The notes under the pieces are model-generated. The model saw nothing but the letters and a program-made list of their open reading frames with translations, made no database searches and had not been told where the DNA came from. The translations under genes and the position numbers were made by a program. From the NCBI GenBank assembly GCA_963808165.1, contig CAWEET010000007.1:1-64000 (forward strand): 64,000 nt of DNA, read 5' to 3'. The DNA comes from Thiosocius sp963808165 (lineage in GTDB: Bacteria > Pseudomonadota > Gammaproteobacteria > Chromatiales > Chromatiaceae). Positions 28,979-39,164 of this stretch are shown piece after piece. The first letter of the stretch is position 1. Every line of letters starts with the position of its first letter.

Positions 28979-31003
28979 CTAAACGAGATCGCGGTCTATC
29001 TCGACATCCTTGTTTTCGGCGAAGACCCGACGGTCGCTTTCGTAGGCATCAAGCTCGGCGTGAATAACGAAGGTGTCCGGTGTGGACGTCAGGCGCGTGC
29101 GGGTCAGGCTTCTGACGCGCCAGTCGCCGCGCCGGAAACCGCGCTCCCACAGCGTCTCACCTTCTACAGAATTGAAATCGTCGCCGCGGTAGCGATACCA
29201 CTCAAGCGTCTTGCGCTGCATTTCCAGGTCAATTTCCTCGAGATAGACGGTGCCGTTGTCGTTGATCACCTCGAGGGTGGAAACGTCGGTTGCGAGGTCG
29301 CGAATCACGCGCCAGTTATGGTGCGGTTCGGTGAGCTGACGAATCCGCGTCGGGGTGGCCCCTTCCGGTTCCGCGAAACAGATCACTCGGTCGCTGTGGG
29401 GCGACGCCAGGCGCACCGGCAGCGAAAGCCTGCTATCGCCAGTATGGATCGTCAGGCGGACCGGTGTGGGTGGCGGCCAGGCCAGCGGCCAATAAGAGGT
29501 AGAGATCGAAAGCCGGATCCGATGCCCCGCCGGGAAGGCGTGGCCTATATCGTTGAGGCGAACCTTGACCCGATAAGGATGCCCCGGTTCGAGCGGCTCA
29601 GGATGTTCGCGGCTGTCGCGGTGCGTTAGGTTCAGCAGGCCGTACGTGACGCGCGTCGCCTTGTCGTCGGGTGCTACGTCGGACAAGCGCACGGCGACCA
29701 TCGCCACCGCAACATCCGCCTCAAGCGAGAGCTCGACCTCGGGAGCGCCGAGCAGTTCGGTCTGCGCCTTCAGCTCATGGCTGGTGAACACTAGTGCACC
29801 GCCATCCTCCTCGCGCTGATCGTGGGGCAGGTCAGGGGTGGCCGCATAGGAACACCATTTGCCCGCAAACAGTCCGACGCTCAGCGGCGACTGGATAGTC
29901 AGGGCGCGCGTGACCGGTACGTTGTGCTGGTCCTCGAGTGTTCCGCACCAGCCAAGTGTGTAATAGAGCTGGCCGATGTTCGGTGACGGCCACGTCGACT
30001 CGCCGACCCAGCGGCCGGGACGCTCGTTGTAGTAGGTCGTCGGCGGCACGCTGTCCTGCATCCAGGCACGAAGCATCGGCTCGCGCATGATCCCGGTGTC
30101 TCGGCCCTTGAGCCAGTGGTCCCACCAGCGCAGGCACTCCTGCAAAAAGCCGATCGCCGGTCCCGGCACCCCCTGGTGCGGATACTTGTGGCTCCAGGGG
30201 CCGACCAGGCCGAGTCTAGGGACCTCAAGGCGCTGCAGCAGGCGGAAGACCGCATTCGAGTAGCCGTCGGCCCAGCCGCTGACCGCCATCACCGGGCAGC
30301 GGATCGCCTGCCAGTCCTCGCACACGGAGCCATGGCGCCAGTACGCGTCACGGCGCTGATGGCGGAGCCATTTCTCGAGCCACAAACCGCTTTGCGTCAG
30401 ACGCTGGTGCCACATCGCCCGCCAGCGTTCGCCGACGATCGCCGGATCGGGAGGGAGGGAGTTGTAGGCGAACATCGTCGAGGCCCAGGAGAGGTTGTCG
30501 CCGAGCAGGCAGCCGCCCATGTGGTGAACGTCGTCGGCATAGCGGTCGTCGGTCGAGGAGGCGGTGACGATCGCCTTGAGTGCGGGCGGCTGCCGAGCGG
30601 CGATCTGCAGACCGTTGAACCCGCCCCAGGAGATGCCGATCATGCCAACCGAGCCGTCGCACCAGGGCTGTTCGCTGATCCAGCGGATCACGGCCATGCC
30701 GTCATCGAGTTCACTGGGCAGATACTCGTCCTCAAGCACGCCTTCCGAGTCACCGCTGCCGCGGATATCGACGCGTATGCAGGCATAGCCGTGGCCGGCG
30801 AAGTATCCGTGCATCACGTCGTCCCGCGCCCGGGTCGAATCGCGCTTGCGGTAAGGGATGTATTCGAGGATCGCCGGGACCGGATGCGTCTCGGCGCCCT
30901 CAGGCAGCCACATCCGTGCGGCCAAACGTAGGCCGTCGCCGACCGAGATCCACGTGTTCTCGATGGTCCTTGTGGCATAGGGAAAGGCTTCGATCGTCCG
31001 CAT
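28979..31003 (-). CDS. CocE/NonD family hydrolase (peptidase S15 type)
   Basis: 674 residues. The alpha/beta-hydrolase core has nucleophile motif GISWGGFNGLQ, oxyanion-type Tyr in ILEYIPYRKRD, a probable acid in VSGWADGYSN and a His in WSHKYPHQG. The C-terminal jelly-roll domain typical of X-Pro dipeptidyl peptidase/cocaine esterase proteins follows (GHAFPAGHRIRLSISTSYWP). The family cleaves peptide or ester bonds of small acyl compounds. It lies 26 bases downstream of the ATP-grasp gene on the same strand, so the two form an operon. Confidence 0.9.
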   Translation of the reverse strand: MRTIEAFPYATRTIENTWISVGDGLRLAARMWLPEGAETHPVPAILEYIPYRKRDSTRARDDVMHGYFAGHGYACIRVDIRGSGDSEGVLEDEYLPSELDDGMAVIRWISEQPWCDGSVGMIGISWGGFNGLQIAARQPPALKAIVTASSTDDRYADDVHHMGGCLLGDNLSWASTMFAYNSLPPDPAIVGERWRAMWHQRLTQSGLWLEKWLRHQRRDAYWRHGSVCEDWQAIRCPVMAVSGWADGYSNAVFRLLQRLEVPRLGLVGPWSHKYPHQGVPGPAIGFLQECLRWWDHWLKGRDTGIMREPMLRAWMQDSVPPTTYYNERPGRWVGESTWPSPNIGQLYYTLGWCGTLEDQHNVPVTRALTIQSPLSVGLFAGKWCSYAATPDLPHDQREEDGGALVFTSHELKAQTELLGAPEVELSLEADVAVAMVAVRLSDVAPDDKATRVTYGLLNLTHRDSREHPEPLEPGHPYRVKVRLNDIGHAFPAGHRIRLSISTSYWPLAWPPPTPVRLTIHTGDSRLSLPVRLASPHSDRVICFAEPEGATPTRIRQLTEPHHNWRVIRDLATDVSTLEVINDNGTVYLEEIDLEMQRKTLEWYRYRGDDFNSVEGETLWERGFRRGDWRVRSLTRTRLTSTPDTFVIHAELDAYESDRRVFAENKDVEIDRDLV

Positions 31004-31029
31004 CTCAGGGTGATTCCTGCTCGTTTTAC

Positions 31030-32337
31030 TCAGTCCGGATCATCAATCGGCTCGAATGCGAGCGGCAAGTTTGCGCGCAAACGTCGGTACTTGGCTTCGA
31101 GATCCTGCTCAGCTTGGCCGCCGAGGAACAGCACCGCAACCTCGTAACTGTAGCTATCCTGATTCTTCAACGAAGACAGGCGCATCCCCGGCTCGACTTG
31201 AATCTCGATCGAGGCGTCGGGCTCCTGCGCACGCAAGGCAGCGAGTTCCGCCTCGCTGGGAACGCGGATTACTCGGGCGTCACCGAAATGGCGCAGCATG
31301 AACTTCGCGGCGCAGTTATAACGCCCCTGGCGGTGCGGAAAGTCGGGGCGGTGTCCGAGGGCGAGATCCAGGTTCACCTGGTGGTGGTAACAGCCGTCGA
31401 CCATCTGAAACAGCGGGGCATGCGACTTAGAGATACGGGTGTTGATCTCGAGTAGCCAGATCCGGTCGCTGTCGGCTTCCCAGTAGAACTCGATGTTGAA
31501 TGGAGCGTTGTCATAACCGATGTGCCCTATTACCCGGCGGCAGAGTTCGGCCATGCGACCGATCACCGACTCAGGCAGCGTCGAGGGATACTGGTAACGT
31601 GAGAACGACGAACCCTGCGGGCCTTCGCGCAATGAGTCGATCACGCCGTAGCAGACCACCTCGCCGTGCCAGGCATAGCCCTCGACGGTGCATTGCCGCA
31701 CCTTCGAGATGATCGACTCGGCGATGCATTGGAAGCCGTCCACGGCGCGGATCTCGGAGGGCAGTGTGGCGCGCTCGAGGATCAGGTTGAACGGCTCCGC
31801 GAAACGCGCGATGCCCGCGCGAATCCTGCTGATCGCATGGTCCAGGGAGGCGCGGTCGGTAATCCGGAAGCCGAGGTGAGACAGAACGGACTTGACCGGT
31901 TTCAGCCAGAATGGAAACGGGAACGCCACCCCGGCGAGCGGGTCATCGGCGAACGGATCTATCGCGGCGAATGCCGGGATCTGGTCCGGAATCACCTCGT
32001 GCTGCACCCGGCGGCTCCAGTACTTGTGCTCGCACTTGAGCACACTCTCGAGAGTGGGCCCGGGCAGGCAGACGGCCTCGCGCAGCAATGGCAGGATGGT
32101 GCTGACGGGAAAGTCCCAGTAGCCGATCACCGCGTCCACGCCACCGGGGAAAGACTTCAGCCGGGCGCAGCCCTCGTCCAGCAGCCGCTGCACCGGAAAC
32201 TGATCCGACTGCTTGAGTTCCCGGTGTGTGAGCAGCGCGTGGAAGCGATAGGCGTCGGCACCGGGCAGCGCCTCGAGCTGGGCGAGGTGAAGATCGTCCA
32301 GCCCGACGACGAAGATATTGAGCCGCTGTGGCGCCAT
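31030..32337 (-). CDS. ATP-grasp domain protein
   Basis: About 435 residues from the ATG at 32337 (the frame opens at 32400, but the family-like sequence NIFVVGLDDLHLAQLEALPG begins just after 32337). ATP-grasp signatures: the lysine-bearing strand FPFWLKPVKSVLSHLGFRI, ERATLPSEIRAVDGF and the metal-binding FNIEFYWE ... IWLLEINTRIS. Such enzymes form amide or ester bonds via an acyl phosphate. First gene of an operon with the CocE/NonD hydrolase. The pairing of a ligase with a hydrolase suggests making or recycling of a small peptide-like compound; this is inference. Confidence 0.85.
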   Translation of the reverse strand: MAPQRLNIFVVGLDDLHLAQLEALPGADAYRFHALLTHRELKQSDQFPVQRLLDEGCARLKSFPGGVDAVIGYWDFPVSTILPLLREAVCLPGPTLESVLKCEHKYWSRRVQHEVIPDQIPAFAAIDPFADDPLAGVAFPFPFWLKPVKSVLSHLGFRITDRASLDHAISRIRAGIARFAEPFNLILERATLPSEIRAVDGFQCIAESIISKVRQCTVEGYAWHGEVVCYGVIDSLREGPQGSSFSRYQYPSTLPESVIGRMAELCRRVIGHIGYDNAPFNIEFYWEADSDRIWLLEINTRISKSHAPLFQMVDGCYHHQVNLDLALGHRPDFPHRQGRYNCAAKFMLRHFGDARVIRVPSEAELAALRAQEPDASIEIQVEPGMRLSSLKNQDSYSYEVAVLFLGGQAEQDLEAKYRRLRANLPLAFEPIDDPD

Positions 32338-32643
32338 CTTGACTGTCGTTCGCTCCAAATCATCTGCGTTGCCGCGGAGCAGCACGGTCATTTTCAGCAT
32401 ACATCAAGGCAGGCCTGCCCGAAGGCTGGAAACAGCTGGCTGGCGGGCAGCTCTGTTGAAACACCGCGCGCCAAGGGGGTGAAGACCGGGGGCGGCGACG
32501 AGTCCCTGCTGTCGAACTTCTAAGTTAAAGAGGTGCGGCGACCGCCGTTCGTTGAGATGATCGTGGGGTAAGCGGAGCGTTCTCTGAAGGTGAGAAAGAC
32601 CCATCGTTTTAAACTTGGATCCTAACGCGATTGGAGGAAGATC
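32338..32643. other. Divergent spacer, no gene recognised
   Basis: Lies between the ATP-grasp gene (minus) and the Hsp20-like gene (plus). It probably holds both promoters; none was resolved with confidence. Confidence 0.4.
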
Positions 32644-33063
32644 ATGGAAAGACTACGCGCTTGCCTTGGAGCCGTTCTGCTTGCCGTACTTACTGAAGAG
32701 GCGGTGGCCTCGAAGCACTATGGGCAGATGTTTTTTGGCTCACCAGGATGGCAGCAAGGATCGGCATTCTCGGCCGCCTTCTATGTTGAACAGAGGCAAT
32801 GGCCGGCCGGTTACGGAGTCAGGCTTTACCTCCCGGATCGCAGAACAATGGATGTTCACATTAGCGCGGAGCGCAACAGCCTTCTCATCCGCAGCGAGGG
32901 TCAAGAGCAGCTGGCACCCGAGGGCTCCTTCGGACCGGTGTTCATGCAGTTCGGCAGCTTCAGCCAGCGGCTGACTCTGCCACTGGATGCCGATGTCGGT
33001 CAGATGAAACTCACCAATCGTGGTGGTGTTATCGAAATCTTCATTCCGAGAGCGAGCCAATGA
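32644..33063 (+). CDS. Exported Hsp20/alpha-crystallin-like protein
   Basis: 139 residues preceded by a strong GGAGG. The N-terminus looks like a short signal peptide (LRACLGAVLLAVLTEEAVAS). The middle and end follow the alpha-crystallin pattern: VRLYLPDRRTMDVHISAERN, a charged turn, then FSQRLTLPLDADVGQMKLTN and GVIEIFIPR. Cytosolic small heat-shock proteins hold unfolding proteins; an exported variant would act in the periplasm. The assignment is structural reasoning from the pattern. Confidence 0.65.
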   Translation: MERLRACLGAVLLAVLTEEAVASKHYGQMFFGSPGWQQGSAFSAAFYVEQRQWPAGYGVRLYLPDRRTMDVHISAERNSLLIRSEGQEQLAPEGSFGPVFMQFGSFSQRLTLPLDADVGQMKLTNRGGVIEIFIPRASQ

Positions 33064-33493
33064 TCGGCAAGCTCCGGCTGTAATGCGAGGCATCCGCTTC
33101 ATGCTGGAACGAAACAAAGGCAAGGAAGTCGCCGAGTATTCGGGTAGCTGCCCCCCGGATTCGTGGCGAGCTTTGTCAACCGGGCGGCACGATTGGAGGC
33201 ATCACCTCCGGGTCCTCAATGCAGGCGATGATCCGCACTGTCCCCCCCGCAGGCCGGATAGGTCTCGATGTCCATCCCAAATGCGCGTTCGAGGCGTTGT
33301 ACCAGTTCATAGCGGCAAGGCGTATCTATACGTCCGCTTTTATCGCATGCAAGAACGCCAAATGGTGCGACTCGACTACCCGTTATTGGCCGGCACCGCC
33401 CGATGGGTATGCCTGGGTCACTGGTCTGTTAGGGGTCGTGACCTGCCTGACGCGCCCCGCGCGATGTGAAGCACCCTGACACCCTATATCAGG
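33064..33493. other. Spacer with a small IS91-type scrap
   Basis: No gene. Bases 33205-33285 resemble the transposase C-terminal Cys-rich segment (DIETxPACGG ... ACIEDPE on minus), more diverged than the element that begins at 33494. The rest is unassigned. Confidence 0.5.
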
Positions 33494-34635
33494 GAGTATA
33501 GGCAGTATAAAAGGCTTTTTCCGCCAGCTGCATCGCCTGATCGCAGCCATCGACACCCGCGGTCGGCCGCCTCGCTGACCATCGAACGATATCCGGCCGG
33601 CAGGTTGGGGCGCGAATCCATCCCGGCAACCCGTTCGCGGGCGCGTTTTTCTTCGTTCGCCAACCGCCAGGCCAATCTCCACCCTTGCCGCACCGCAGAC
33701 AGCGCAGCCCAAACGAGTTCATCCCGGGGTTGTCACCCCGTCTCGTCGAACAGCCCCCGCTGCGGTGGCGCCCGGCACGGCGGCCGCATCAAAGCTTCAG
33801 GCTCTGATGCTTTCGCATCCAGGTGGGCGAGGATCTTCTCGATGACCGCCGGATCCTCAATGCACGCGACCATCCGCACCGCACCGCCGCAGGCCGGGCA
33901 GGTCTCGATGTCGATACCGAAGCAGCCCGTTTTCAGGCGCTGCGCTCAGGTCATCGCGGCGCGGCGTTCGGCCGGTGTCGGTTCATCCAGATCCTCTGTC
34001 GTCGCATGCTGACCGCCCCTGCCCCGCCTAGCCGGTGTCACCCGCGCACGGTATTTGCTGTTTGGCGCAAACACCCCTACGTGAGAACCCCGCCTTCTTG
34101 ATCAGGTGCGTGGCGATGCAGCGGTAGACAATGCCGAGCACCCGGCCCATGACCTCGGGGCGGCTGGCGAACAGGAAGCGCAACGGATAAGGGACGCTCA
34201 GCACCCATTGGCGCACCGGCTGCTCGGGAAACACCTCGTCGACCAGCAGCGCGGCACTCTCGGCCATGCGTCGGGCGCCGCAGCTGGGACAGAAGCCGCG
34301 CATCTTGTGACGTGAAGGGATTCACTAATGCCGCGGGCGCAGGGATGCGCAGGAGCGGCCAGCTGAAGGCAACCAAGTGCTCGGCATGACAAGTTTCGCA
34401 GCGCGCCCTCAGAAAACCGTGCTCGAGACGCCCACACTTGAGGTATTCCTCGAACTCCTGCTGCACATACCCCGGCAAGTCCGTGCCCTGCGCCGCCAGG
34501 TGCGCCTTGAATGCGGGATAGTATTCCTCGACAAGTTGATAAAGGAGGGTGCGCTCCGGGCGGTGGCGCACATACGGCGGCGCACCGATACCCGGCCTGG
34601 CTTCCCTGCCAGCCGGCGACGGCAACATGACGCAG
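33494..34635 (-). mobile_element. IS91-type deletion derivative, copy A
   Basis: About 1.14 kb. The tnp-3' end is GGAGTATAGGCAGTATAAAA (from 33493). On minus the transposase N-terminus runs from 34628 (PERTLLYQLVEEYYPAFKAH, CETCHAEHLVAFS, then after a repeat-2 insert GFCPSCGARRMAESAALLVD, to THLIKKAGFS). It is then joined at about 34075 to the far C-terminus (NSKYRARVTPARRGRGG ... PACGGAVRMVACIEDPAVIE). The HUH and Tyr motifs in between are deleted. The same deletion and the same insert occur in copy B, so a defective element has been duplicated. It abuts the 3' end of the MscS-type gene. Confidence 0.88.
34311..34357 (-). repeat. Short hairpin repeat 2, copy b
   Basis: CGTGAAGGGATTCACTAATG ... 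GCGCAGGGATGCGCAGGAGC, the reverse orientation relative to copy a. Interrupts the zinc-finger region of the IS91-type transposase between VAFS and GFCPSC. Confidence 0.75.
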
Positions 34636-34654
34636 CGGCACCGACGAATCCGGG

Positions 34655-37600
34655 TCAGGTACGTGCCGAGTCGCCCCCTCGATGCTGCCGCCTGAGGTGC
34701 AGTTCAAGCGGCTCGGTCGTGGATAAATGCACGTCGCGTTGCGGGAAGGCGATTTCGATCTTCGCCTCGCGGAACCTATCGAGGATATCCTGGTGCAGGT
34801 CGGTGATCGTCTCCAGCCGAGTATCCATATTGTTCAGGAAGGCCCGCATGTTCAGTGTCAACGCATTGTCACCAAAGCCCTCGAAGCTGATCCGGAATGG
34901 CGGATCGTCGACTACGTTTGGGTGTGCCTTGGCGGCCTCGGACATAAGCTGCATCGCAAGCCGGGTATCGGTGTCATAGCCGACACCGACCGAGACCATA
35001 ACGCGGTTGACGTTGTCGGACAGGGTCCAGTTGATCAACTTGCCGGTAATGAATGTCTTGTTTGGGATCACGAGCTCCTGACGTTCCCAGTTGACGATCG
35101 TAGTCGCACGGATGCGGATCTTGGATACCGTACCCGTCGTGCCATCGACGGTCACGACATCGCCAACCCGAATCGGCTGCTCGAACAACAAGATAATGCC
35201 GCTGATGAAATTGGCGACGATCTCCTGCAGGCCGAAACCCAGGCCAACCGACAATGCAGCGACCAGCCATTGAATACTGGACCACTGCAGGCCAACTGAC
35301 TTGAAGGTAATGACTACACCGATCATCGCGACTACATATTGCGACAGCGTCGTCATCGCATAGCGCGAGGCACGACTCATCGGAAGCCGCTGCAGCAGTG
35401 TGAGTTCCAGGACGGCCGGCACCTTCATGGCGGCAAACAACGCGAGGCCTCCCAGCAAAAGACCGGCCACCATGTCGCTCAATGTCAGTGGGACATCCTG
35501 GGTCACCCCATCGACCAATCTTGACGTCGTGATCGGCAGCTCCACATTGTCGAGAAAACTGAATGCGGGAAAGATGTCGCGCCAGATCCACCAGAGACCG
35601 GTGACGATACTGAGCGTGAAGCCCAGCTGGACCAGGCTGCGAACCTGGTCGCCGAGTTGACCGTAGTCGACCTTCTCCTCTTCGACACTCTTTATCGCAC
35701 CGTCGGGCGGCAACTCGGCTGCCTCGCTGTCAATGGCACGCTGTGACAGCATCTCATCGCGGCGCCGCAGTGCCTCCTGAAAGCGCAGGCGCCGCTGGGT
35801 GACGTAAAGCCCGCGAAGTAACAGGTCCTTGCCGAGCAGGGCCGCAATCACGAACCACAGCGTCACCCCTACCACCGAGGCAAGAAACGTGGCGCTGTAA
35901 AAGTAGCCGACCAACGCGGACGCCCCAAGCAGAGCCGGGACCAACAGCGATGGACCGAACCAGAGAATGTGGTAGCTGGCCCACTTGTCGCGATCGCTGC
36001 TCTCGGCAAATGCGGTCATCACTGCGCCATGCTTGCGCCAGATCCGGTGGATGGCGACCACCAACAGCAACATCTGGCCAGCGACAGACAGGCGCCCGAG
36101 CGCAACCAGGCCGGGGGCATCTACCTGCACCATTCCGCCGAGGCGAATGAAATCCGACGGTATGGTCACCGCGCCCGCTGCAGTGACAAACCCGAGCGGC
36201 ACCGAGAAAGGCATGAGCCAGGCAGCCTGTCGCGCGAGGTGTTCGCACAGCTTCGGGTGCCAGTACAGATGCATACGGGCCAGCCCCCCTGCGCGACACA
36301 GATGACGGAATGAACCAAGGAACAGTACCACTTGCCCGGCGGACTGCAGGCCGGCTGCGTAGACCATGGTGGCGCTGGACGCGGCGGCCAGTGTTCCAAG
36401 CAGCACGCCCCCGCCGATCAATATCCAGGGCACCCAGGCAATCAGGACCAGCGTGTACAGCAGCGCGGCCAAGGTCACCGAGAAACGATCCGTCCTGATC
36501 TTTTTCGTCGCCTCCTGGCAGCGTTTGAGCCCGGCCAGCGCCCGCCGCCGCGATAACGTCAGCACCAGCATACCGAGCACCCAGAGGAAGGTCAGCGCCG
36601 GCCTGGCCGACGGCAGCCGGATCAGGTCCTTGAGCAGTGCCTTCAGATTCTGGCCATCGACGAACCAGCTTGCGCCATCGAGCAGCAAGGTCGGCTGATC
36701 CAAGGGGACCAGCTCAGTGCTCGGCACCCAGAGCAAGCGGTCGTCGATGAACGTGTGATAGCGCCGCGCCTCCTGAGAAAGCGACCGCGTATTGGCCTCC
36801 AGCTGCGACAGTACCTTCAAGTAATGCGTATAGCCCTGCCAGATATCGAGTACCGTTTGGCGGTAGTTGCCGACGAGCTCGGCCAGCGCATCGCCTTGTC
36901 CCGCGGCCGAAGCCGCGGCCGCATCTATTCCCTTCGTCGACTTGAGAAAGGCCAGCGCGGCCTCATCGTCGGCGAGTTCCCGCAGTAGCTCGTCGAGTTC
37001 GAGCTGGCGCAATGCCGCGTCACTGAGCTGCTGCTGTAGATCGAGCACTGCATGGGTGAGCTGCTCGGGCGATGGCGCCAGCTGCCTGCGTTTCTGCAGT
37101 AATGCCGAAACCTGCGTGCTCGAGCCGCCAAGCTCAACAAACTGCTTGATGCGCTCGTAGTCGCGCTTCAGCCGCTCCAGCGTCCGGTTGACCTGCTCGA
37201 GCTGGCGTTCCAGCGCCGCTTCCCGCACGATCAGCTTGGCCTGCTCTGCAGCCAGACGCGCGATATCCTGATGCACGGCCTTCAGCTCGCCCGGTATCAT
37301 GTCCACGCGACCCGCGGCGGCCGAGATAGGCGCCTCGGCGCCCTGTCGGCGGCGGGCCTGCAGCGTCTCGAGCGCGCCGCTCACCCGTTGCTTGGCGATG
37401 TCGACCCCGGCTGCGGCGAGGTCACGTTCGCGTCGCGCCAATTCGGTCAACAGATCGATATTTCCCTGGCGCAGGGCGACCAGATCGGCTTGCGCGCGCA
37501 GCATTATCCGGCGGGCGCTGCGCCAGAGGTTCTCGACCGCCGCCAGCGGGTCTTCGGTTGCGGCGCGGCCAGGGGGCGCTCCGAGTCCCGACAGGCTTTT

Positions 37601-38149
37601 CTCCAGCGCCGCGAGTTCACCGGCATCCGAACGACTCTGGGTCAGCAACTGATCGAGCTGCTGCTCGCGCTCAACCAGGGTTTTCTGCTGGGCGGCCAGG
37701 TCGGCCCTCAGGGCGGCCAATGATGCATCCAGTTGCTCGGTCGACTGGCTCGCGTCACCCGCACCGATCTGCTGGGACGACGTCTTCGCGATCTGATCCT
37801 TCAGCACCTGCAGGCGTTCCGGTGCGGCATCGATTTTCTCGCGCAAGATCGTCTTGGCCTGCTCCGCTTCGTCCGCGTTTCCTGCGAAACCGACCGCCTC
37901 TTCGATCCGGGTGACGGACTCGGCCTTCCGATCATCGGGCAAGGATGGCGCACCCTGCACCGCAGTGCGCAGCTCATCTGCGCGGGCCAGGAGTTCGTCG
38001 CCGGGCACCGCGACGGTGGCACTGGACGCGAGCGCGCAAAGTGCGGCCAACACCGCAAGAAACACCAACGGTACGACTGGCGCCGCGCACTGCGGCCGTT
38101 TGCACGACGCCCCCCCGATACCGCAACTAGACCTGGTCATCGATGACAT
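34655..38149 (-). CDS. Large mechanosensitive channel (MscK/KefA-like)
   Basis: 1164-residue inner-membrane channel. N-terminal helix (VPLVFLAVLAALCALASSA), a long periplasmic coiled-coil region (about residues 50-480, rich in Ala/Glu/Gln/Arg heptads), about eight membrane helices (residues 520-960), then the MscS core: pore helix VGLGFGLQEIVANFISGIIL, beta-domain FEQPIRVGDVVTVDGTTG and the C-terminal cage (VMVSVGVGYDTDTRLAMQLM). It releases solutes on hypo-osmotic shock. Full-length. The tail ends only about 20 bases before IS91 copy A; the stop appears native. Confidence 0.92.
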   Translation of the reverse strand: MSSMTRSSCGIGGASCKRPQCAAPVVPLVFLAVLAALCALASSATVAVPGDELLARADELRTAVQGAPSLPDDRKAESVTRIEEAVGFAGNADEAEQAKTILREKIDAAPERLQVLKDQIAKTSSQQIGAGDASQSTEQLDASLAALRADLAAQQKTLVEREQQLDQLLTQSRSDAGELAALEKSLSGLGAPPGRAATEDPLAAVENLWRSARRIMLRAQADLVALRQGNIDLLTELARRERDLAAAGVDIAKQRVSGALETLQARRRQGAEAPISAAAGRVDMIPGELKAVHQDIARLAAEQAKLIVREAALERQLEQVNRTLERLKRDYERIKQFVELGGSSTQVSALLQKRRQLAPSPEQLTHAVLDLQQQLSDAALRQLELDELLRELADDEAALAFLKSTKGIDAAAASAAGQGDALAELVGNYRQTVLDIWQGYTHYLKVLSQLEANTRSLSQEARRYHTFIDDRLLWVPSTELVPLDQPTLLLDGASWFVDGQNLKALLKDLIRLPSARPALTFLWVLGMLVLTLSRRRALAGLKRCQEATKKIRTDRFSVTLAALLYTLVLIAWVPWILIGGGVLLGTLAAASSATMVYAAGLQSAGQVVLFLGSFRHLCRAGGLARMHLYWHPKLCEHLARQAAWLMPFSVPLGFVTAAGAVTIPSDFIRLGGMVQVDAPGLVALGRLSVAGQMLLLVVAIHRIWRKHGAVMTAFAESSDRDKWASYHILWFGPSLLVPALLGASALVGYFYSATFLASVVGVTLWFVIAALLGKDLLLRGLYVTQRRLRFQEALRRRDEMLSQRAIDSEAAELPPDGAIKSVEEEKVDYGQLGDQVRSLVQLGFTLSIVTGLWWIWRDIFPAFSFLDNVELPITTSRLVDGVTQDVPLTLSDMVAGLLLGGLALFAAMKVPAVLELTLLQRLPMSRASRYAMTTLSQYVVAMIGVVITFKSVGLQWSSIQWLVAALSVGLGFGLQEIVANFISGIILLFEQPIRVGDVVTVDGTTGTVSKIRIRATTIVNWERQELVIPNKTFITGKLINWTLSDNVNRVMVSVGVGYDTDTRLAMQLMSEAAKAHPNVVDDPPFRISFEGFGDNALTLNMRAFLNNMDTRLETITDLHQDILDRFREAKIEIAFPQRDVHLSTTEPLELHLRRQHRGGDSART

Positions 38150-39164
38150 TAGGGCATCTCTATTAATCCTGGGTGAGCAGAAGGGGCGACATAATTCGTC
38201 AGATCAAGGCGAAGATCGCACGTAATAGCAGGCTATTGCGAAGATCTTCAACACAGAGATGGCGAATTGTGTCGTTCAGGATGCTTATCCATGGATTGTT
38301 AGAGGTGCCCATTACTCGCGGAAGTCCGATTGAGAAAATAACGATCCTACACGCAGGACGATCATCGGATTCAGTGCATGGCGAGCCATACACGCTGTCA
38401 CATCAGCACACCAGGGACCGGCTTGGTTTACCAAGACCAAGGAAGTCCGCTGCGGGAAGCCGCGCGCCAGGTACGGACTGAGTAAAAAGCCTTGCAATCC
38501 GATCAGCCCATTGACGACCATGCCGACGTTGAGATTGTATCCGTTAGGACATTAGGCCTGGCGTATCGATTCCAGGGTCGTACTGTGTTGCCACGCCGAA
38601 TGGATGGCCAGCAATACGGCCAGAGTATAGGACGCATAAACGCTTTTTTCCGGACATCGCCAAGAGATTGCCAGTATCGCTAGTGGGCCATGCGGGAAGT
38701 TCGGTAACCCACAGCCAGTCCACAAGCCGGGTTGGCAAGGCACGCGAGCGCAGGACTGACCGGCTGATAACCACTTGCGAGCTTGCGATCCTTTTTGCAT
38801 CGCATCCCGCATTTCGACAGACCTGCATCGGAGTAAATTTTTGAGCGCCTTTACGCCCTCGGCCCGAAGCTCACCCTGACGCGTCTGTTGATGACGCAGC
38901 CAGGCGGTTCGATTCCGAGCGGGTTGATCAATTGAACAAGCTGGCTTGTGGCGGTGCCCGGCACGGCTGGCCGCATTGTGGCTTTGGGGGCAATCGCTTT
39001 CGCATCAAAACGGCTGAGGATCCTCTCGATGACCACAGAGTCTTCGATACAGGCAATCGCAGCAGAGAGGAAGCCACACGGCGGCGACACGTAAGCACGT
39101 AGAGCGCCTGGTTCAGCGCAGGTCGATGCTATAGTCGTTGCATCTTCAGCGAGCCGTTTTCAAC
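38150..39164. other. 1-kb spacer with an old IS91-type relic
   Basis: No functional gene. A degenerate element end is seen near 38614 (AGAGTATAGGACGCATAAAC) and a transposase C-terminal remnant at 38851-39090. Confidence 0.5.
38609..39090 (-). mobile_element. Ancient IS91-type relic
   Basis: End sequence AGAGTATAGGACGCATAAAC resembles the GGAGTATAGGCAGTATAAAA end of copies A, B and D. On minus at 38851-39090 the text ACIEDSVVIERILSRFDAKA followed by APKATMRP parallels ACIEDPAVIEKILAHLDAKA of copy B. Divergence is much greater than among the other copies, so a related element was already here long ago. Confidence 0.6.
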
